From contig JAQOTA010000047.1 in the NCBI GenBank assembly GCA_029532415.1, positions 2,356,001-2,420,000 on the forward strand: 64,000 bases of DNA, given 5' to 3'. Below the pieces are notes generated by a model. The model was not told the origin of the DNA and searched no databases. It saw only the letters and a program-made list of their open reading frames with translations. A program made the translations under genes and the position numbers. The DNA is from Marasmius tenuissimus (lineage: Eukaryota > Basidiomycota > Agaricomycetes > Agaricales > Marasmiaceae). This document shows positions 45,201 to 57,180 of this stretch, in pieces. How positions within the stretch are numbered: the first letter of the stretch is position 1; the number at the start of each line of letters is the position of its first letter.

Positions 45201-46607
45201 CGTAGTCAGCCAACTAGAGTTTTTTTTCCCAACATCAGTGGCGGCCTGAGTTCAGACCAAAACCCAAGAGTCGAGGAGACCAAATGATTGATTATCGTTC
45301 CTCGCTTTTATCGCGTTCGGTCCTACCCCTGATCTTTCAAGAAGAATGCGGATCTCGCTGACCCTTCGCCGGTGGCCGTTCTTCACCTGATGGTGCTTTA
45401 GTCGATCCCACAGACTGACAGGCTCGCCGGAGGCAAACATGAGAGTCAGGGTTCCTGACTTTTTGTGTCGTGACGGCCTTGCAAAAGCCCTAGCATGGAG
45501 TAAGGGTAGGTACAAAATGCCGGGAGAGACTCCTCCGACCGTCGTTATTCTTGGTCTTTACGTCCAAAATCTAGCCAGTACCAACTAGAGTTTTGAGATG
45601 GGCCCAGCCGATTACTTCAACTACAGGCTGCACTGGCAGTGACCGGCAGAATCGCATCTCAAGTTTTTGCCCCCCAATCCTCTGCACCCGTTGTGCAGCT
45701 ACTGATCGCTGTAAAGCAGGTGTTGATCATCTTTGAAGTGTTTCGACGAAGTTTCGATTGATTATGATCCATGACTCACTGAATGAGTACAAGAATATGG
45801 TGACAGCCACTCACCGAAATGTCCGGCATCCAGTGAGGGCTATGTTCCCCCTCCAATCTTCCATTGGTGGTGCGTCTGGGTTTGTGGGGCTCTTCGTGAA
45901 TAGACACCGTAGCAGGCTAAGTAGGCATTCTTATTAGAGCCGTGTCGGCTACTCTTGATTCAAGACCTCCAGGTCGCAGGGCCTTGACGTGGTGCGGGAG
46001 GGTTGCTTGATTGACCCTAACGCCGTACATCTAAGTATCTATCTATCGAACAGCCTTAATACTCTGGAGTATCTCCGGCCAGTTGGCTGGTTTCTTATTT
46101 CTCGTCGGGAGTATCGGAAGTGCTTCGAATATGAGATTCCGAATATCCGGATTGAATTGACTCACCATGTAATATAGAAGATATGTGCTCAGAAAGCTTC
46201 AGTATATTGAATATCAAAACATATTATTCACGGTGGAACCTGCGAGCGTCCCGATCACTGCAGTTCATCAAACTTCGTGAACACACGCCGTAGGGCAAGT
46301 AGGCCCGTCGTGGCTATCTTTCTATCTATCTATAATCACCGGGAACTCGCTCAGCAACCGATGAGTACCCTTTGACTTCTAATTCTGACGATCATGTTGG
46401 AACTCGTGAAGATGGCAAAATCGTGTAAACGCATACCCGACGCACGTCAATTAACCATTCTGTGCCAGATCCTGGAGCTAGTAGTTTGTCGTACTGGATC
46501 ACTTACTGATCATTTGTACACAGGTCTTATTCCGCAGCAAATCAAACGCAGCTCTACATATATCCCCGCCCCCAGTCCTCCCCATAGCCCCTCAGATACG
46601 CGAATCT
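45201..46607. other. 1.4-kb intergenic region
   Basis: No supportable gene. Two short CTATCTAT microsatellite-like tracts lie near 46036 and 46320, and a GTAG(G/C)...AAGTAGGC phrase recurs near 45910 and 46290, perhaps a decayed repeat. An ORF at 45252-45515 on the minus strand has no family features. Confidence 0.4.
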
Positions 46608-47611
46608 ATGCTTCGACACAAGCTCGTGCTACAGCTGCTTTACGTCCTTTTGCTTCTCCCCGTGGATTGTGCTCAGTTCTCTATAACGTTTTCGACGGAG
46701 GTGACCGTCTGCCAATCTGTCGTAATCATTTGGTCCGATGGATTACCGCCTTTCCGACTCACGGTCCAGGCCGGTGAGGGGGACAGCTCGTTCGACCACC
46801 CTCTGAGTATCTATGATGGCTGGAATAATAACGCAACATGGGTGGCGCAGTTTCCGCCTGGTACACCCCTTATATTTTGCGTATGGGACTCTGCCGGTGC
46901 AAGCGTCGAAACTCCTCTGGTCATTGTTCAGGAAGCACACAACATATCATGCAGCTTGGTTGAGATAAACCGGTCCAGTCCTATCACTATGTTACCACCC
47001 AATCTTCACGACGAGACATCTACCCCTAATTCCACGACCTCAGCAGAAGGGACAATCTTATCAACTTCGCTCATTTCCACCAGCAATCAGTGGACAAGGG
47101 AGTACATGGACTCGCAAAACTGGAGCGCTACACCAACACGCGCCGGTCCTGGGTGCGTACTTGAAGTTTGGCTTGAAAAGACAACTCTAAAAGTAGCTTG
47201 AGCAGAGACCAGCGCGAAACCTCAGACATCCCAATGATTGTCACCATCGTAGTTAGTATCACACTGGGACTCTCCGTTCTCGTTGGGGGGATGCTTCTCT
47301 GGCATTGTTGTCGACGGCGACTCCCAGTCGATGAACGTGCGATCATCCCGTACATTTTGGTGAATGCCTCTACTACCCCTTTGTCCCGAAAACAGAGCTC
47401 CTCGACCAGTTATAACAAAGTGGACACCGTAGGAGGCAATGGAAATGCGAGGGCATCACCGGTAAATCGACGCCTTGTTGCTAGGGCACGTCCAGCTAGT
47501 GACGGTATGCAGCCCGATGAACTGAGCGGGATAGATGAAAGGGAAGGGGGAGGACGACTCAGAGCCCCCTCGTATGATGCCTTGGACCCTCCTCCTTCAT
47601 ATCGGTCTTGA
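46608..47611 (+). CDS. Single-pass membrane protein with C-terminal PPxY motif
   Basis: Type I membrane protein: signal peptide (MLRHKLVLQLLYVLLLLPVD), an extracellular part beginning FSITFSTEVTVCQSVVIIWS with several N-glycosylation sequons (NAT, NIS, NRS, NST, NWS), and a Ser/Thr-rich stalk. One helix (IVTIVVSITLGLSVLVGGML) precedes a basic stop-transfer CCRRR and a cytoplasmic tail ending SYDALDPPPSYRS. A 53-bp intron (47153-47205, GTGCGT to GAGCAG) joins the ectodomain to the helix. The layout is common among agaricomycete surface/sensor-like proteins. The PPSY motif is a docking site for NEDD4/Rsp5-type WW domains, so ubiquitin-linked sorting is a fair inference. It has no known tie to the surrounding metabolic genes. 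Confidence 0.82.
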
Positions 47612-48211
47612 AGTCGAACTGCTAATACCTATGCTCGCTTCCATTTCCTTTCCCCAAAAAATATGTTCTGACGGTAGTGATCTGATTTCGTTTGTATTAG
47701 GAAGACATTTCAAACAGTCAAACGTTGTACATTAAACCTGTAACCGGTCCTTCAATGGCAAGCGTGCATTGAAGCAAGGAAGTATGTAAACGAAGTATCT
47801 ACCGACTTGCCTCACCTCGCGTGGCATGTGATTCTGAATATTATTACCACCTCTTCTGATCGAACTGAGGACATAAGAAACCTCGGAAATACTTCGCACG
47901 TAAGTAGATCACCGTGAATGCCATTATTCGTCGATCGTCATGATACAGCAATGATACAGCAGTTTCCTGAATGAATATAACCTGTAGAAGGTCCATGCGA
48001 AGCCGATAGTGGGCCAGCGGCAAACGAAGCAGGCGATGACCAGGAAGGCCAAGCCTAGAGTCTTTACCCCCTGATGAACCCAATCCCGTGGTGATATCAA
48101 ATCACGACAGCGGGATTTGGCGTTAAAAGGGCCCAATCTCTCAGTACGTTTATAGTTTTCCTTCGCTTCCACCGACCACCACGGTTTCACTCAACAGCAG
48201 TCAGCCTATCG
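47612..48211. other. Intergenic region
   Basis: Contains the 3' end of the membrane protein and the promoter of the hydrolase at 48212. No gene is seen on either strand. Confidence 0.4.
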
Positions 48212-49280
48212 ATGGCCGCATCAGATTTCATGATAGATCCCAGTGCAGAGGATGAGCTAGTAGACCAGGAGATGAGGTGGCCGAAGGTAGCACCGGCGAA
48301 CGAGGTTATCGTGAAGCTAAAGGACATACCCGGACAAATCCCATTGATCATTTGCCATGGTGAGTCAAGACTTACTGGGCATACAACAGTCTTTGGCCTG
48401 ATTTTTTACGCAGGAGGTGGAGGAACCATTCATAGCTTTGGGCCACTCCAAAAGAAATTTCACTCAGCACTATGGGCGATACAAGCCACTCCCGAAACTC
48501 CAAGAAACTCGTTGCACGCACAAGCGAAATTCTACGTGCAAAAGATAAAGGTTAGCACTGAGCACCACGCCGTAGATTGCTATGCGGCTCACCATGATCA
48601 AGCAAGAACAATCACGAGGGCCATATCGGCTAGCCGCATTCTCCGCGACCGCAATCACGGTACTAGTGATGGCACATCTTTTCCAAAACGATGGGGACAA
48701 GATCGTCCAAGTAGCCTTCATCGACCACATCCCCACAGTATTCTTCGCTCCACCTATGGGCCTCGATATTGACCTTTCATCAATCCCGCGTCATGAAGCG
48801 CGTCGACAGTTTGTGGAGAAGAACTACTCCTTTGTCTGCGACATACTGAAGAAGGATGGAGGAGGAAAGGTCGTTCGAAGGCACAAGCTCGCGGATGGTT
48901 TGTGGGATGCGTGGCAGAGAAAACCGGTCGTTCAGTTCCTCCAACACTACAGGGACTTCATGGAGGAGTTTCTCTACGCCAGTTATGATTTCCTCGAGGA
49001 GATCACCAGCCGAGGGCAGGTTCGCCCACCAGACCCACACGCTCTGACCGAATGGTTGCAGCAACTAGATTGCCCCCTCACACTCTTCATAGCAGATAAG
49101 GGGATACGGTCGTGCATTCCTATTCAAGCTCGGGAGGAGTGGCTGGACTTGGGAGTACGTAGAGGGTTCCCGAGAGCTGAAGTGATGACACTGGATGCAG
49201 GACACTTTGACATTCTAGCCAATGAAATGGTGCTGTATGAGTTGCAGAAGGAGTTCTATCCATCACGGTCTTCCTTATAG
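48212..49280 (+). CDS. Thioesterase-like alpha/beta hydrolase, copy 1
   Basis: Resembles free-standing versions of the thioesterase domain that ends PKS/NRPS enzymes. Exon 1 (ATG 48212) gives DPSAEDELVDQEMRWPKVAP and GQIPLIICHG; an intron (GTGAGT...ACGCAG) leads to GGGTIHSFGPLQKKFHSALWAIQ; a second (GTTAGC...ATCAAG) leads to GPYRLAAFSATAITVLVMAH. The nucleophile elbow is A-F-S-A-T instead of GxSxG. A probable acid is in LTLFIADKGIRSCI and the His in LDAGHFDILA. It ends KEFYPSRSSL with TAG 49278-49280. Alternative: a non-catalytic or acyltransferase-type relative. Paralog at 57181-58287. Confidence 0.8.
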
Positions 49281-50096
49281 CAGATGCTCTAGAGATCATA
49301 TTAATTCAGTATTATATAGACTATGAATCCGTCACGCACGATGAGCTTAATGATGGCATCTGCCTCTCTGGAACGATATTTTGTTCGCCAGTCTCTACAC
49401 GACGGATCGTCCGTACTCGAGTTGTCAAGCTGAGAAAAATGCTCCATTGATTCTTGTGAGATACAAGAAAAATCAGAAGCAGCTCACAGTACCGCTCTAG
49501 TCAGATATGGATAGAGAACCCATAAGCGCATTGTCCTTCGTGGTCATCGTTGACGAGTCGACCTTCGACGTCGCGTTCCGAGTCACCGTTCTGGGTTGTC
49601 AGCGCGACCCTAACCCCAGAGCCCTGAGAAGACAAGAATGCCGGTCAAATGCCGGGGGTCCGGGCTCTGCCTCGAAAAGGACCGAAAAAGATAACCACGG
49701 CCTCCTTCATTCGAACGCCCAATTATCAGAATCTCTACGGTCGGCTCTTTGGATGCCAGGCGTGTAGCCGAATATGGCTGTCCTTGGGATCGATCGCATA
49801 AACCACGCTCAGTAAAGGTTGAGTGGCATGATTTCGATGCTCTTGACAATTGATGTGCTGCCAGATCGACGACGAGTGCGTAAACGAGAAGCAACTGGTA
49901 TCTCAAATCACTGCTATCAAGGGCTTCTTAGGACTGGCATCTAGTACAAATGGGTTCAACCGTCTCCAAGCAATTTGACACGGCGGCTCGAGTCGATGGC
50001 ATTAAGAAGTTACGTCTATGATACATATGTGCATTGGTAAGAAATGCATCTTTTCGATTGCAAATTCCTCTCTTGCTGTTTTGAGTTACTATCCCC
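49281..50096. other. Intergenic region
   Basis: Convergent 3' ends of the hydrolase and of the membrane protein to the right. ORFs at 49507-49906 on both strands lack family features. Confidence 0.4.
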
Positions 50097-51662
50097 TCAG
50101 ACCATAGTGTTACTCGGTACTTTGTTGTCGAAGCTATCTCTCTCCGTAAATTGAGTAACGTTAACCGACACAGCAGTTGACCTGGGTTGCATTCCATAAT
50201 GCTCTGACCCCGTTCCAGCCGCCATTCTCGAAGTGTTAGGTCGAGTACTTCTTTGAGCAGACGAATAGACCTGCTCTGAGTCGGAAACAAGAGTTACCCG
50301 AAGGATGATGAACGTGAAGACTATTCCAATGAGTGGGGAGGTCTTTGGGCCAGATAAGATATCAAATCTAAAAGATCTTAATCTGTAAGACTCACGAGAT
50401 CGAGGACAGTGTACTGCCCATTCGAACCAAGGGTATACGAGACCAATAGCGAGAGGACCGAGGCAGAGTACAGCGCGGCAGACTCGGTGACGATAACAAT
50501 TGCTTTGAGCGAGAGATTTATTCGAGAGGAGGTCCCGGATATTCGGCCAATAGATCTTTGGATAGAGAGTATCCTGATCACAATCAACGCTATAAAACGT
50601 GTTAGCTATCAAGCATGGAAGGTAAGTAGACTATCCCTGCTTACCTGTGCAAATAATATTCGTTGAGAATGTTAGCGCGATGAAGCTCGTAACCCAAGGA
50701 ACGATGGCTGGAAGGAACACTTGGGCGCCAGGCGCAGCTTGGGAGAACTCGTAGGTTGCCCCGTATCCGGCCACTGTGCATGAAAGCTTGGGTTAATCGA
50801 CGTTCATATCTCAGTTGCAATACTGCAGGGAGCAGGAGAAAGAGAGAAGGCAGAAAGCCTCAGGCGGTGGTGAACAAACCGCTGAGGTAGTATGGTATTC
50901 CTAGCTAGCTTATATACGAGAGTACTAGATAGCTAGAATATAGTAGAATGGAGTAGAATGTACTGTGCATGATGTAGGTCCAACTGTGCATGATGTACGT
51001 AGGAGTAAGTACGATCAGTAAGGCAAAGGGTTGTGGAGTACGGAGGAGTATAGTGAGTAATGTAGGGCAAAGGGATAATGATATCATACAATGTGTAGGG
51101 TCATGTAGGCACAATGGTTAGCTAGGCCGAAGTTGCCATACCTAGAATATTGACTATCTCGGCGCAATAAAAACCTCAAACTCACCTCCCGTCCCGCAAA
51201 GCATCATTGCGGGGAGTACTGCCATGTACCATTTACCCCAGACGACATAGCATCGGTAGATCTTGAACGAGCTTGGTTTGGATGATGCATTTATGGAGAA
51301 ATTAGGTATCTCACCATGAACCCATCGCCCACTAGCGTGAGGGTCACGTACACAGCCGTTTTTGCCGCTTGAAGAGGGTTCGACAAGTCCAGATAATATA
51401 ACAAGGAGCCAGGAGTTCCCTCTAGTGGTTGTGCGTCGATGAAAGCAGCTTTGGCGCGGATGACGTCCAGTATCAAGTGCTAGAGGGCCATCGATTCATT
51501 TATCCGATCAGAAATCGACACGAAACGTACCACCGTAGAGAGAACCCACATCGCCACGAGTGTCGAGAGGAGCTTGTAGTTGACGAGGCGACGTTTTGTG
51601 AATATAGCCCATAGCGCAGCTACGAAGAGAACACAGAAGGAACCTGGGACGAAGGCAGACAT
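50097..51662 (-). CDS. Multi-pass membrane protein (agaricomycete 7-TM type) with a solo LTR in an intron
   Basis: ATG 51662 starts MSAFVPGSFCVLFVAALWAI. Hydrophobic segments follow in TLVAMWVLSTVVRFVSI, AAKTAVYVTLTLVGDGFMV, YVVWGKWYMAVLPAMMLCGTG, VFLPAIVPWVTSFIALTF, ALYSASVLSLLVSYTLG and LIGIVFTFIILRVTLV, so about seven helices, then a hydrophilic tail ending DNKVPSNTMV with TGA at 50097-50099. The pattern KIYRCYVVWG is widespread in mushroom membrane proteins of unknown function. The exon junction MMLCGTG|VAGYGATYEF is split by an intron of 412 bp (51185-50774, GTGAGT...TGCACAG), most of which is an inserted solo LTR; without it the intron would be about 64 bp. Role unknown; a receptor-like sensor is possible. 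Confidence 0.75.
50813..51155 (-). mobile_element. Solo LTR, third copy
   Basis: 343 bp, same sequence family and orientation as the LTRs at 29637 and 31024, with a handful of differences (for example GAGCAGGAG and CAGGCGGTGG). Flanked by ATCTC at 50808-50812 and 51156-51160, a 5-bp target duplication. The lack of internal sequence and of a second LTR indicates recombination between the two LTRs of a former full element. Confidence 0.92.
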
Positions 51663-52327
51663 TGAGTACTTGTCTCGTTACCGAGGAATGCTGGCGGATC
51701 GGCGCCTACCATAGAGAAGACTTTCGAGGACCAGTGCCAAGAACTGACGAGCCAGGGCAAGGTCAGAGACAGCGGGACGGAAGAAAGATTCGCAATTCAC
51801 TCACATTTGCTTCTGGTAGCCCAATTCCAGATTCGTGCGCAGCCATCGATAACCTGGAGACTAACCTCTTCCTTTGAGTTCAGACTCAAGGCGAAGGGAG
51901 ATAAAACCGATACAATGGTGCGGTGGGAGCCCCAGGTCACCTATATATCGTGAGCACTGTTTTCTCTCAGATCGCTGCTTCTAGATTCATTTGAGCTCAA
52001 TGCGGTTGCTGTTACTTCCTTCCAGAGACGGGACCACGACGTAGATAGACATATGGAGACGAACTGGTTCGAGTAACGAGTTGTCATTGTCTGACATTCA
52101 TTCCCACCGGATACCCGTTAAACCCGCACTAATCATTGATTTTGCCACCTCAGCTGGATCAAGCCATCAGAACCGGTAAATCGCTACGAACAAAAATCTG
52201 TGATTGCTACGATATCATTGACAATTAGACAGATGGCGATAATGTGGATGATAAGAATAGCAACACCTCCAGACTCCAAGGCTCGATCTGCACCCGAGAA
52301 CTTCCATGTGTATTGACGCCACCATCA
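51663..52327. other. Intergenic region
   Basis: Promoter region of the 7-TM gene and 3' end of the second ligase. No other gene seen. Confidence 0.4.
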
Positions 52328-54906
52328 TCACAGTTTACCTTTCTCTGCCATCAGCTTCTTCGCTTGTTCACGGAGGTCTCGTCTCAGGAGTTTGCCGCTG
52401 GGAGTTTTTGGAATACTCTCGATGAATTCCACGCGTGCCAGGTGCTTGAAACGGGCCTTGTTCAGCGCAACATGCTGCCGACGTGATAGATCAGCGGGAT
52501 GTCGGGTGAAGAGTTCAATTGTAACATTACCTGAAAGATTTCTTGCTTCACCTTCTCTTTCCCGCCTTGACCGATCATGTCTTTGGCGAGCTGAGATGGA
52601 ACCACGTATGCTAGCGGAAGCTCGCCACTGTACGTGTCAGGAATCGGTACCACACAGACATCGTCCGCCAACGGGTTGTCGAGAATGGTCCCCTCGATCT
52701 CGGCGGGGGCTACCTGAAAACCTCGAACCTGGAAAGCGAGCAGCGTTCAGCGATAGACTCTGTCGATGAAGAGGTCTGAGACGCGCCTTGATCATTTCCT
52801 GGGAAACGAAAACTTCAGAACACTCTTCGAAACAATAGAATCAGTGCTGTCTTCTCACCTTTACCCGATCAACGACGACGATGTTTCCGATCCCATCAAT
52901 TCTTACAATGTCCCCCGAGCGGATCCAGCTGACGGCCGTGGTAAGATACTTCTGAACATGCGTGCCCGGACTTTATCAGACTTACCCATTCTCTAAAAAT
53001 GTCTCTTTGGTTCTAACATAGACGATACGATGGGTCAGGGTTGTTTCCTGGGAGAAATCGCCATCAAAAAAGTCACTTACGCGGCTTCGTTGTCCAGGTA
53101 TCCCGAAGCAGAGGCAACGGTCCTGATGAGAAGCTCTCCCTCCTCATTCGGTCCAGCTGGAGATCCGTCAGGCTTGACCACTTTGCCCGTAACTCCGGGG
53201 ATGAAAGTTCCCCCGTAAGGATTCTTCTTGTCAGCTATAGGGCACATTGAGGCAACGCCGGTGACTTCGGTTGAGCCTGTAGATTCGCTGGTTCAGTCCG
53301 GCAACAAGAATAGGTCAATAGAGAATTTTGCTAACCGTATGCCTGTCCAATGTGAGCATGAGGAAGCAAGGCGGAGAGTTGTTCGTAAAGCTCCGCTGGT
53401 CATCATATCCATCAGACCGAACGAAATATTCCGAGCTTCGGAGGGCGTTACCTGGAAGAGCGGAAGCGGCGCAAAGCACGACGCGCACGCCAGAAAGGTC
53501 GTAATTCTTTACGATGGGGTCCTTGCATAAGAGCACTACTTGTGGCGGAACAATCATAAGATGAGTAATTCGATGCCGGACGATACTTGATAGCATATTC
53601 GCAAAGTTGAACTTTGGTGCAATCACTACGGACATCTTCGGGAAATGAGGTAACGTTCAGAGAAGACGCGACACGCTGTGAACTTACTCCTGCAAATATA
53701 TTGAAATGGAGCTTTGTGAGGGCTTGATCAGCAACGATTGGCATGTGGAAGAGTTGATTTGGCTCACGATAAGGTCAAGACCGTAGATATCTGCAAGTGT
53801 CCCTATTAGCGTGTTTGTACATTCGAATACAGATGATTACTCACGATAAAGTGGCAAGACAGCGAAACAACTATCTCCTACACGATAACGTTTCTCAGCC
53901 CATTGCGTGTAATCGAGATGAACCTTGTTGTGAGCCGCCACGAGAAGGACATTCGCAATAACAGCGTAATGAGATATCTTTACAACCTAGTATGTATTGT
54001 CGATAAGCATCGTGTTCCTTGCTCGGTAGATGATCGAAGTACCTTCGGAGGGCCTGTAGTTCCACTGGAAGTGCTCAAAAACGCGACTTGAGTTCGATTC
54101 TCCCCCGCTGCCAGCTTGAACTCCCTTGGAGGCGGTAATGACCGACCCTCTTCGAGGAGCTGTGGAATGGATACGTGGCTACTCTTGTCGATAGTAATGA
54201 TTCGATCAAGGGGAATTCCAACTTGCTGTGCTGCTTTTTCCACAGTGGGTAGCACGTCTGACTGCGTGATCACAACGGAGGCCTTGACCGCTCGGAGGTG
54301 CGTGGTCAGCTCGGGAACCGTGAAAGCAGGATTTGTTGGTCTGTTGATCACGTTCAGGTGTCGAATACTTGAAAGTGAGCTCATGAGCCTTACGCTACAG
54401 TCCCTAGAAATTGTTGAATAGCCCAGATACATATGGGATAATCTTGCCCGGCCCTCAGCGACAAAATCATGGTATGAATGACGCTGCACGCACCTATGTG
54501 GTTTCCACTAAACAACATGACTGCAAAAAACTCTCCCTTAGCGAACTGACTCATTCCAAACCCTCTATGTCCAAAGCTCACCAACATCTCCGGGTTCTAA
54601 GAAGCTAGATTCAGACTTGCCCTCTGGATACTAAGGCAAGGTCACCCACTTAATAGAAAGCGTCGCTGCAAAGCGCTTGACAACGCCAGTGATCGTTCTT
54701 TTAACTGTAAAAGAAGCGAATTCGTTCATGGATTGAACCATAGGTGAAGTATCACATACCTCTTTTCCACCATATCGAAGCCCGGTTTCGTCGTCAACCA
54801 GCCAGGGTATATTTTCAGGGCGCGTTGGACGGATGTAGTGGGTTCCAAAGATGAACTGGGGCAGAGTCACGTCGTCTGGGACGCGAGGAATATCGTTAGC
54901 GGTCAT
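52328..54906 (-). CDS. ANL-family acyl/aryl-CoA ligase, copy 2
   Basis: Paralog of the ligase at 33102, on the opposite strand. ATG 54906 begins MTANDIPRVPDDVTLPQFIF. Motifs: FLSTSSGTTGPPK (A3), HIGQAYGSTEVTG (A5, split by an intron), VTGKVVKPDG, then EGELLIRTVASASGYLDN, GWIRSGDIVRID-type and hinge region (seen around 52860-52930), VADDVCVVPIPDTYSGELPLAYVV, and SIPKTPSGKLLRRDLREQ (A10 Lys). It ends MAEKGKL with TGA 52328-52330. Exons align one for one with copy 1, including the small KPGDV exon and the NHI|DYP junction (acceptor GGGCAAG). No lesion found. The upstream side carries a MITE inserted about 110 bp before the ATG. Confidence 0.88.
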
Positions 54907-55018
54907 GGGTCGAGTCTGCAATTCCGAGGAACGAGGGTAGGTCCTGAGTGTGAGATCGTCTAGCAAGCTATATGACCAGTCGTGACCAGTGAGCAACATG
55001 TACGTACGCGGCACATTA

Positions 55019-55693
55019 GCCCCACTAGGACCCCCGAATATACCCTGGGATGTCTGATCTCAAGAGGCACTTTTTCATCCGCACCGAAATCTGGAAATTT
55101 TCATCCGTTTTTGACCCATACCTGCCCGAGGCCCAATTTTCATCCGCATCGAGCCTCATACATAGTAAAAACCCAAATTTTCGCCCAAATTTGGCCTGAA
55201 ATGGCTTTTTTTCTCCCGACAGCGCCCTATTTATGTCTATCTAGCGCGTATCTATCGTCTCGTACTCCTCTTCAGCCTCTTCAAGGTCCTCCAGCATGTC
55301 CTGAGCTTCCTCCGCGAGTGAATTGCCAAAAAAAAAACCAACACGCGCACTTACTCAGCAGTAATACTGAGGACTACTGTCTCGAGTGAAGCTCAATAAT
55401 GCACACTCCAAAAAGAACCGTATAGTATATTGGTATATGGCGTTGCCGAATGATAGTGGGTTCGGTGAGGCTGATGTTCGATCCTTCACCCAGTACTTTT
55501 TCATCCGCACCTGACTCATACCGGCCCACCGGCCAAAACTCATCCGCACTCCCCCTTATAACTAGATCAGACTTTGGGTCAAAAAAGTAGCAAAAGTCAT
55601 CCGTTTTCTGACATATACATCGCCCAAATATTGAAATTTTCATCCGCCTGCGGCGCAGACATCACAGGGTATATTCGGGGGTCCTGCCCCACT
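55019..55693. mobile_element. hAT-like MITE, 659 bp, with 8-bp target duplication
   Basis: Terminal inverted repeats: AGGACCCCCGAATATACCCT starts at 55027 and its complement ends at 55685, extending to about 30 bp with one or two mismatches (through GATGTCTG / CAGACATC). Directly outside lie two perfect copies of GCCCCACT (55019-55026 and 55686-55693). An 8-bp target duplication is the hAT (or P/Mutator-range) signature; hAT fits best. There is no transposase frame. The phrase TCATCCG recurs seven times, all on the plus strand, in two subterminal blocks (about 55070-55140 and 55500-55645). Confidence 0.88.
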
Positions 55694-57180
55694 CAGACAA
55701 TCCATGAACTGGTTCGCTTCAGGTCGCGGCTTGTGAATTCCCATCGTTCCCGCGCCCATTGAATCGATTGAATCGAGTAGGAGGGAGTGAATCATCGTTA
55801 CATAACATTCATTTGCGCAAATGAGCTTGATTGCCGCTTTGTCCATGAGAAAGCCAGGGAGATTATTTTTGGACACTATCCAGATCTGAGCACTCCGCCT
55901 GACGCTTGTGGAGCCATCCTTGTGATATGGTAGACCGTAGAAGGTAGAAGGGAAGGGAGGAACCGTGGGAACCAGCGCTTTTGTTGACCTTGAACCCTAC
56001 GTTCACGTGCCAGGTACGCAACTTGAACGGGGCCAACATTGAACAACAATTCTCAAGCCGAACTACAATCGACCCCTTCCGTCGCCAATGCCATCCACTA
56101 GACCTCGGAGAAGCCGGCGTTCTTACTGACAATCAAGGTCAATTTTACATTTCGAAAGACGGTCCAAGGCGATTTAGAAAGATTGTCAGAGCGGCGTTGG
56201 CATTGAGAGCAATTTTAACAAAGTTCAGGTACGTATTTCTGGCGAGAAGGTTACCCTGTGACTTACTGAGCATATGTCATTTTCGGAGACTCCAATTCGT
56301 CCTAAAACTGTAGTTTCTGACCGCCATGCCTGATATGTCTGATACATACTGTTCCAGCCTTCTGGATCTGTCACTTGTATCGCTTTGGCCTTGTCTGGGC
56401 TCGCTAGTACCTCACCTAGCTGCCTTGGTTTCGCTGTTAACTCCCGATAGGTCCACCGCGTCCCCATTCGGTTGAATTATGTGTATGGGACTTGAGGTGT
56501 CGTCCGATATATCGGATTTGCAAGTACTTGGGTAAACTCCCAGCCAGGCCAGATGGAGCTGTTATCATGACAGTATTTTGGGTGACATCAAGTATTCGAT
56601 GGTGATGTGAAGCTCTTACCCTCCCGGACCTGTTTTCACGGAGCGCGACCAACATTTCTCTGCTGCTTGTGGCCAGTCAAATGGAGGTCAGTTTGTAACA
56701 TCTCCATATCATAGAGACAACATACTGCGCCTCGGGACGCCGGCCCCATTTAGACTCCCTCCTGCCAATTATTTTGAAAACCGCAAGACCATTTCTTTTC
56801 GCATCATGGTACCCATTGCTTCCGACCTGGCGCCATTGTCATTGCTCGCGCCTGTGTCGGGCTTTCTCAACGCCTTATCGTTTCCTCAGTTTTTCCTGGC
56901 TGCGCCGCAGATCTGCACGCGATTGCCAACTTTCCATGTTGGCCGCTTAGCTATTTTCATACTGGTAAGAGACTTGAGCAATTGTATTCCGGGAGCATTC
57001 TTCCAATCACCACTCTATGGTAGCATTCGTTACGCTTACAGCCTCGCCCGGGTTGCCTTTGGGTTGGAGTTTCTCAGCGCCCCCCCTCTACATGTTTCTC
57101 AATGGTGGCCGAGCCTAAGAGGAGGGTAAATAACGAATAATACGGTATCCCGGAGTTTAACAAGTTCTTTCCTTCGAATA
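55694..57180. other. 1.5-kb region without a supportable gene
   Basis: ORFs at 55981-56313 and 56806-57129 on the plus strand start with ATG but show no family motif. The latter is hydrophobic (LLAPVSGFLNALSFPQFFLA) and could be a small membrane or secreted peptide, with little support. A 9-bp direct repeat ATTGAATCG doubles near 55758-55776. Confidence 0.35.

Noticed and set aside
56806..57129. 107-codon hydrophobic ORF starting with ATG
   Set aside because: No motif, no paralog and no clear signal peptide cleavage pattern; not enough to call a gene.
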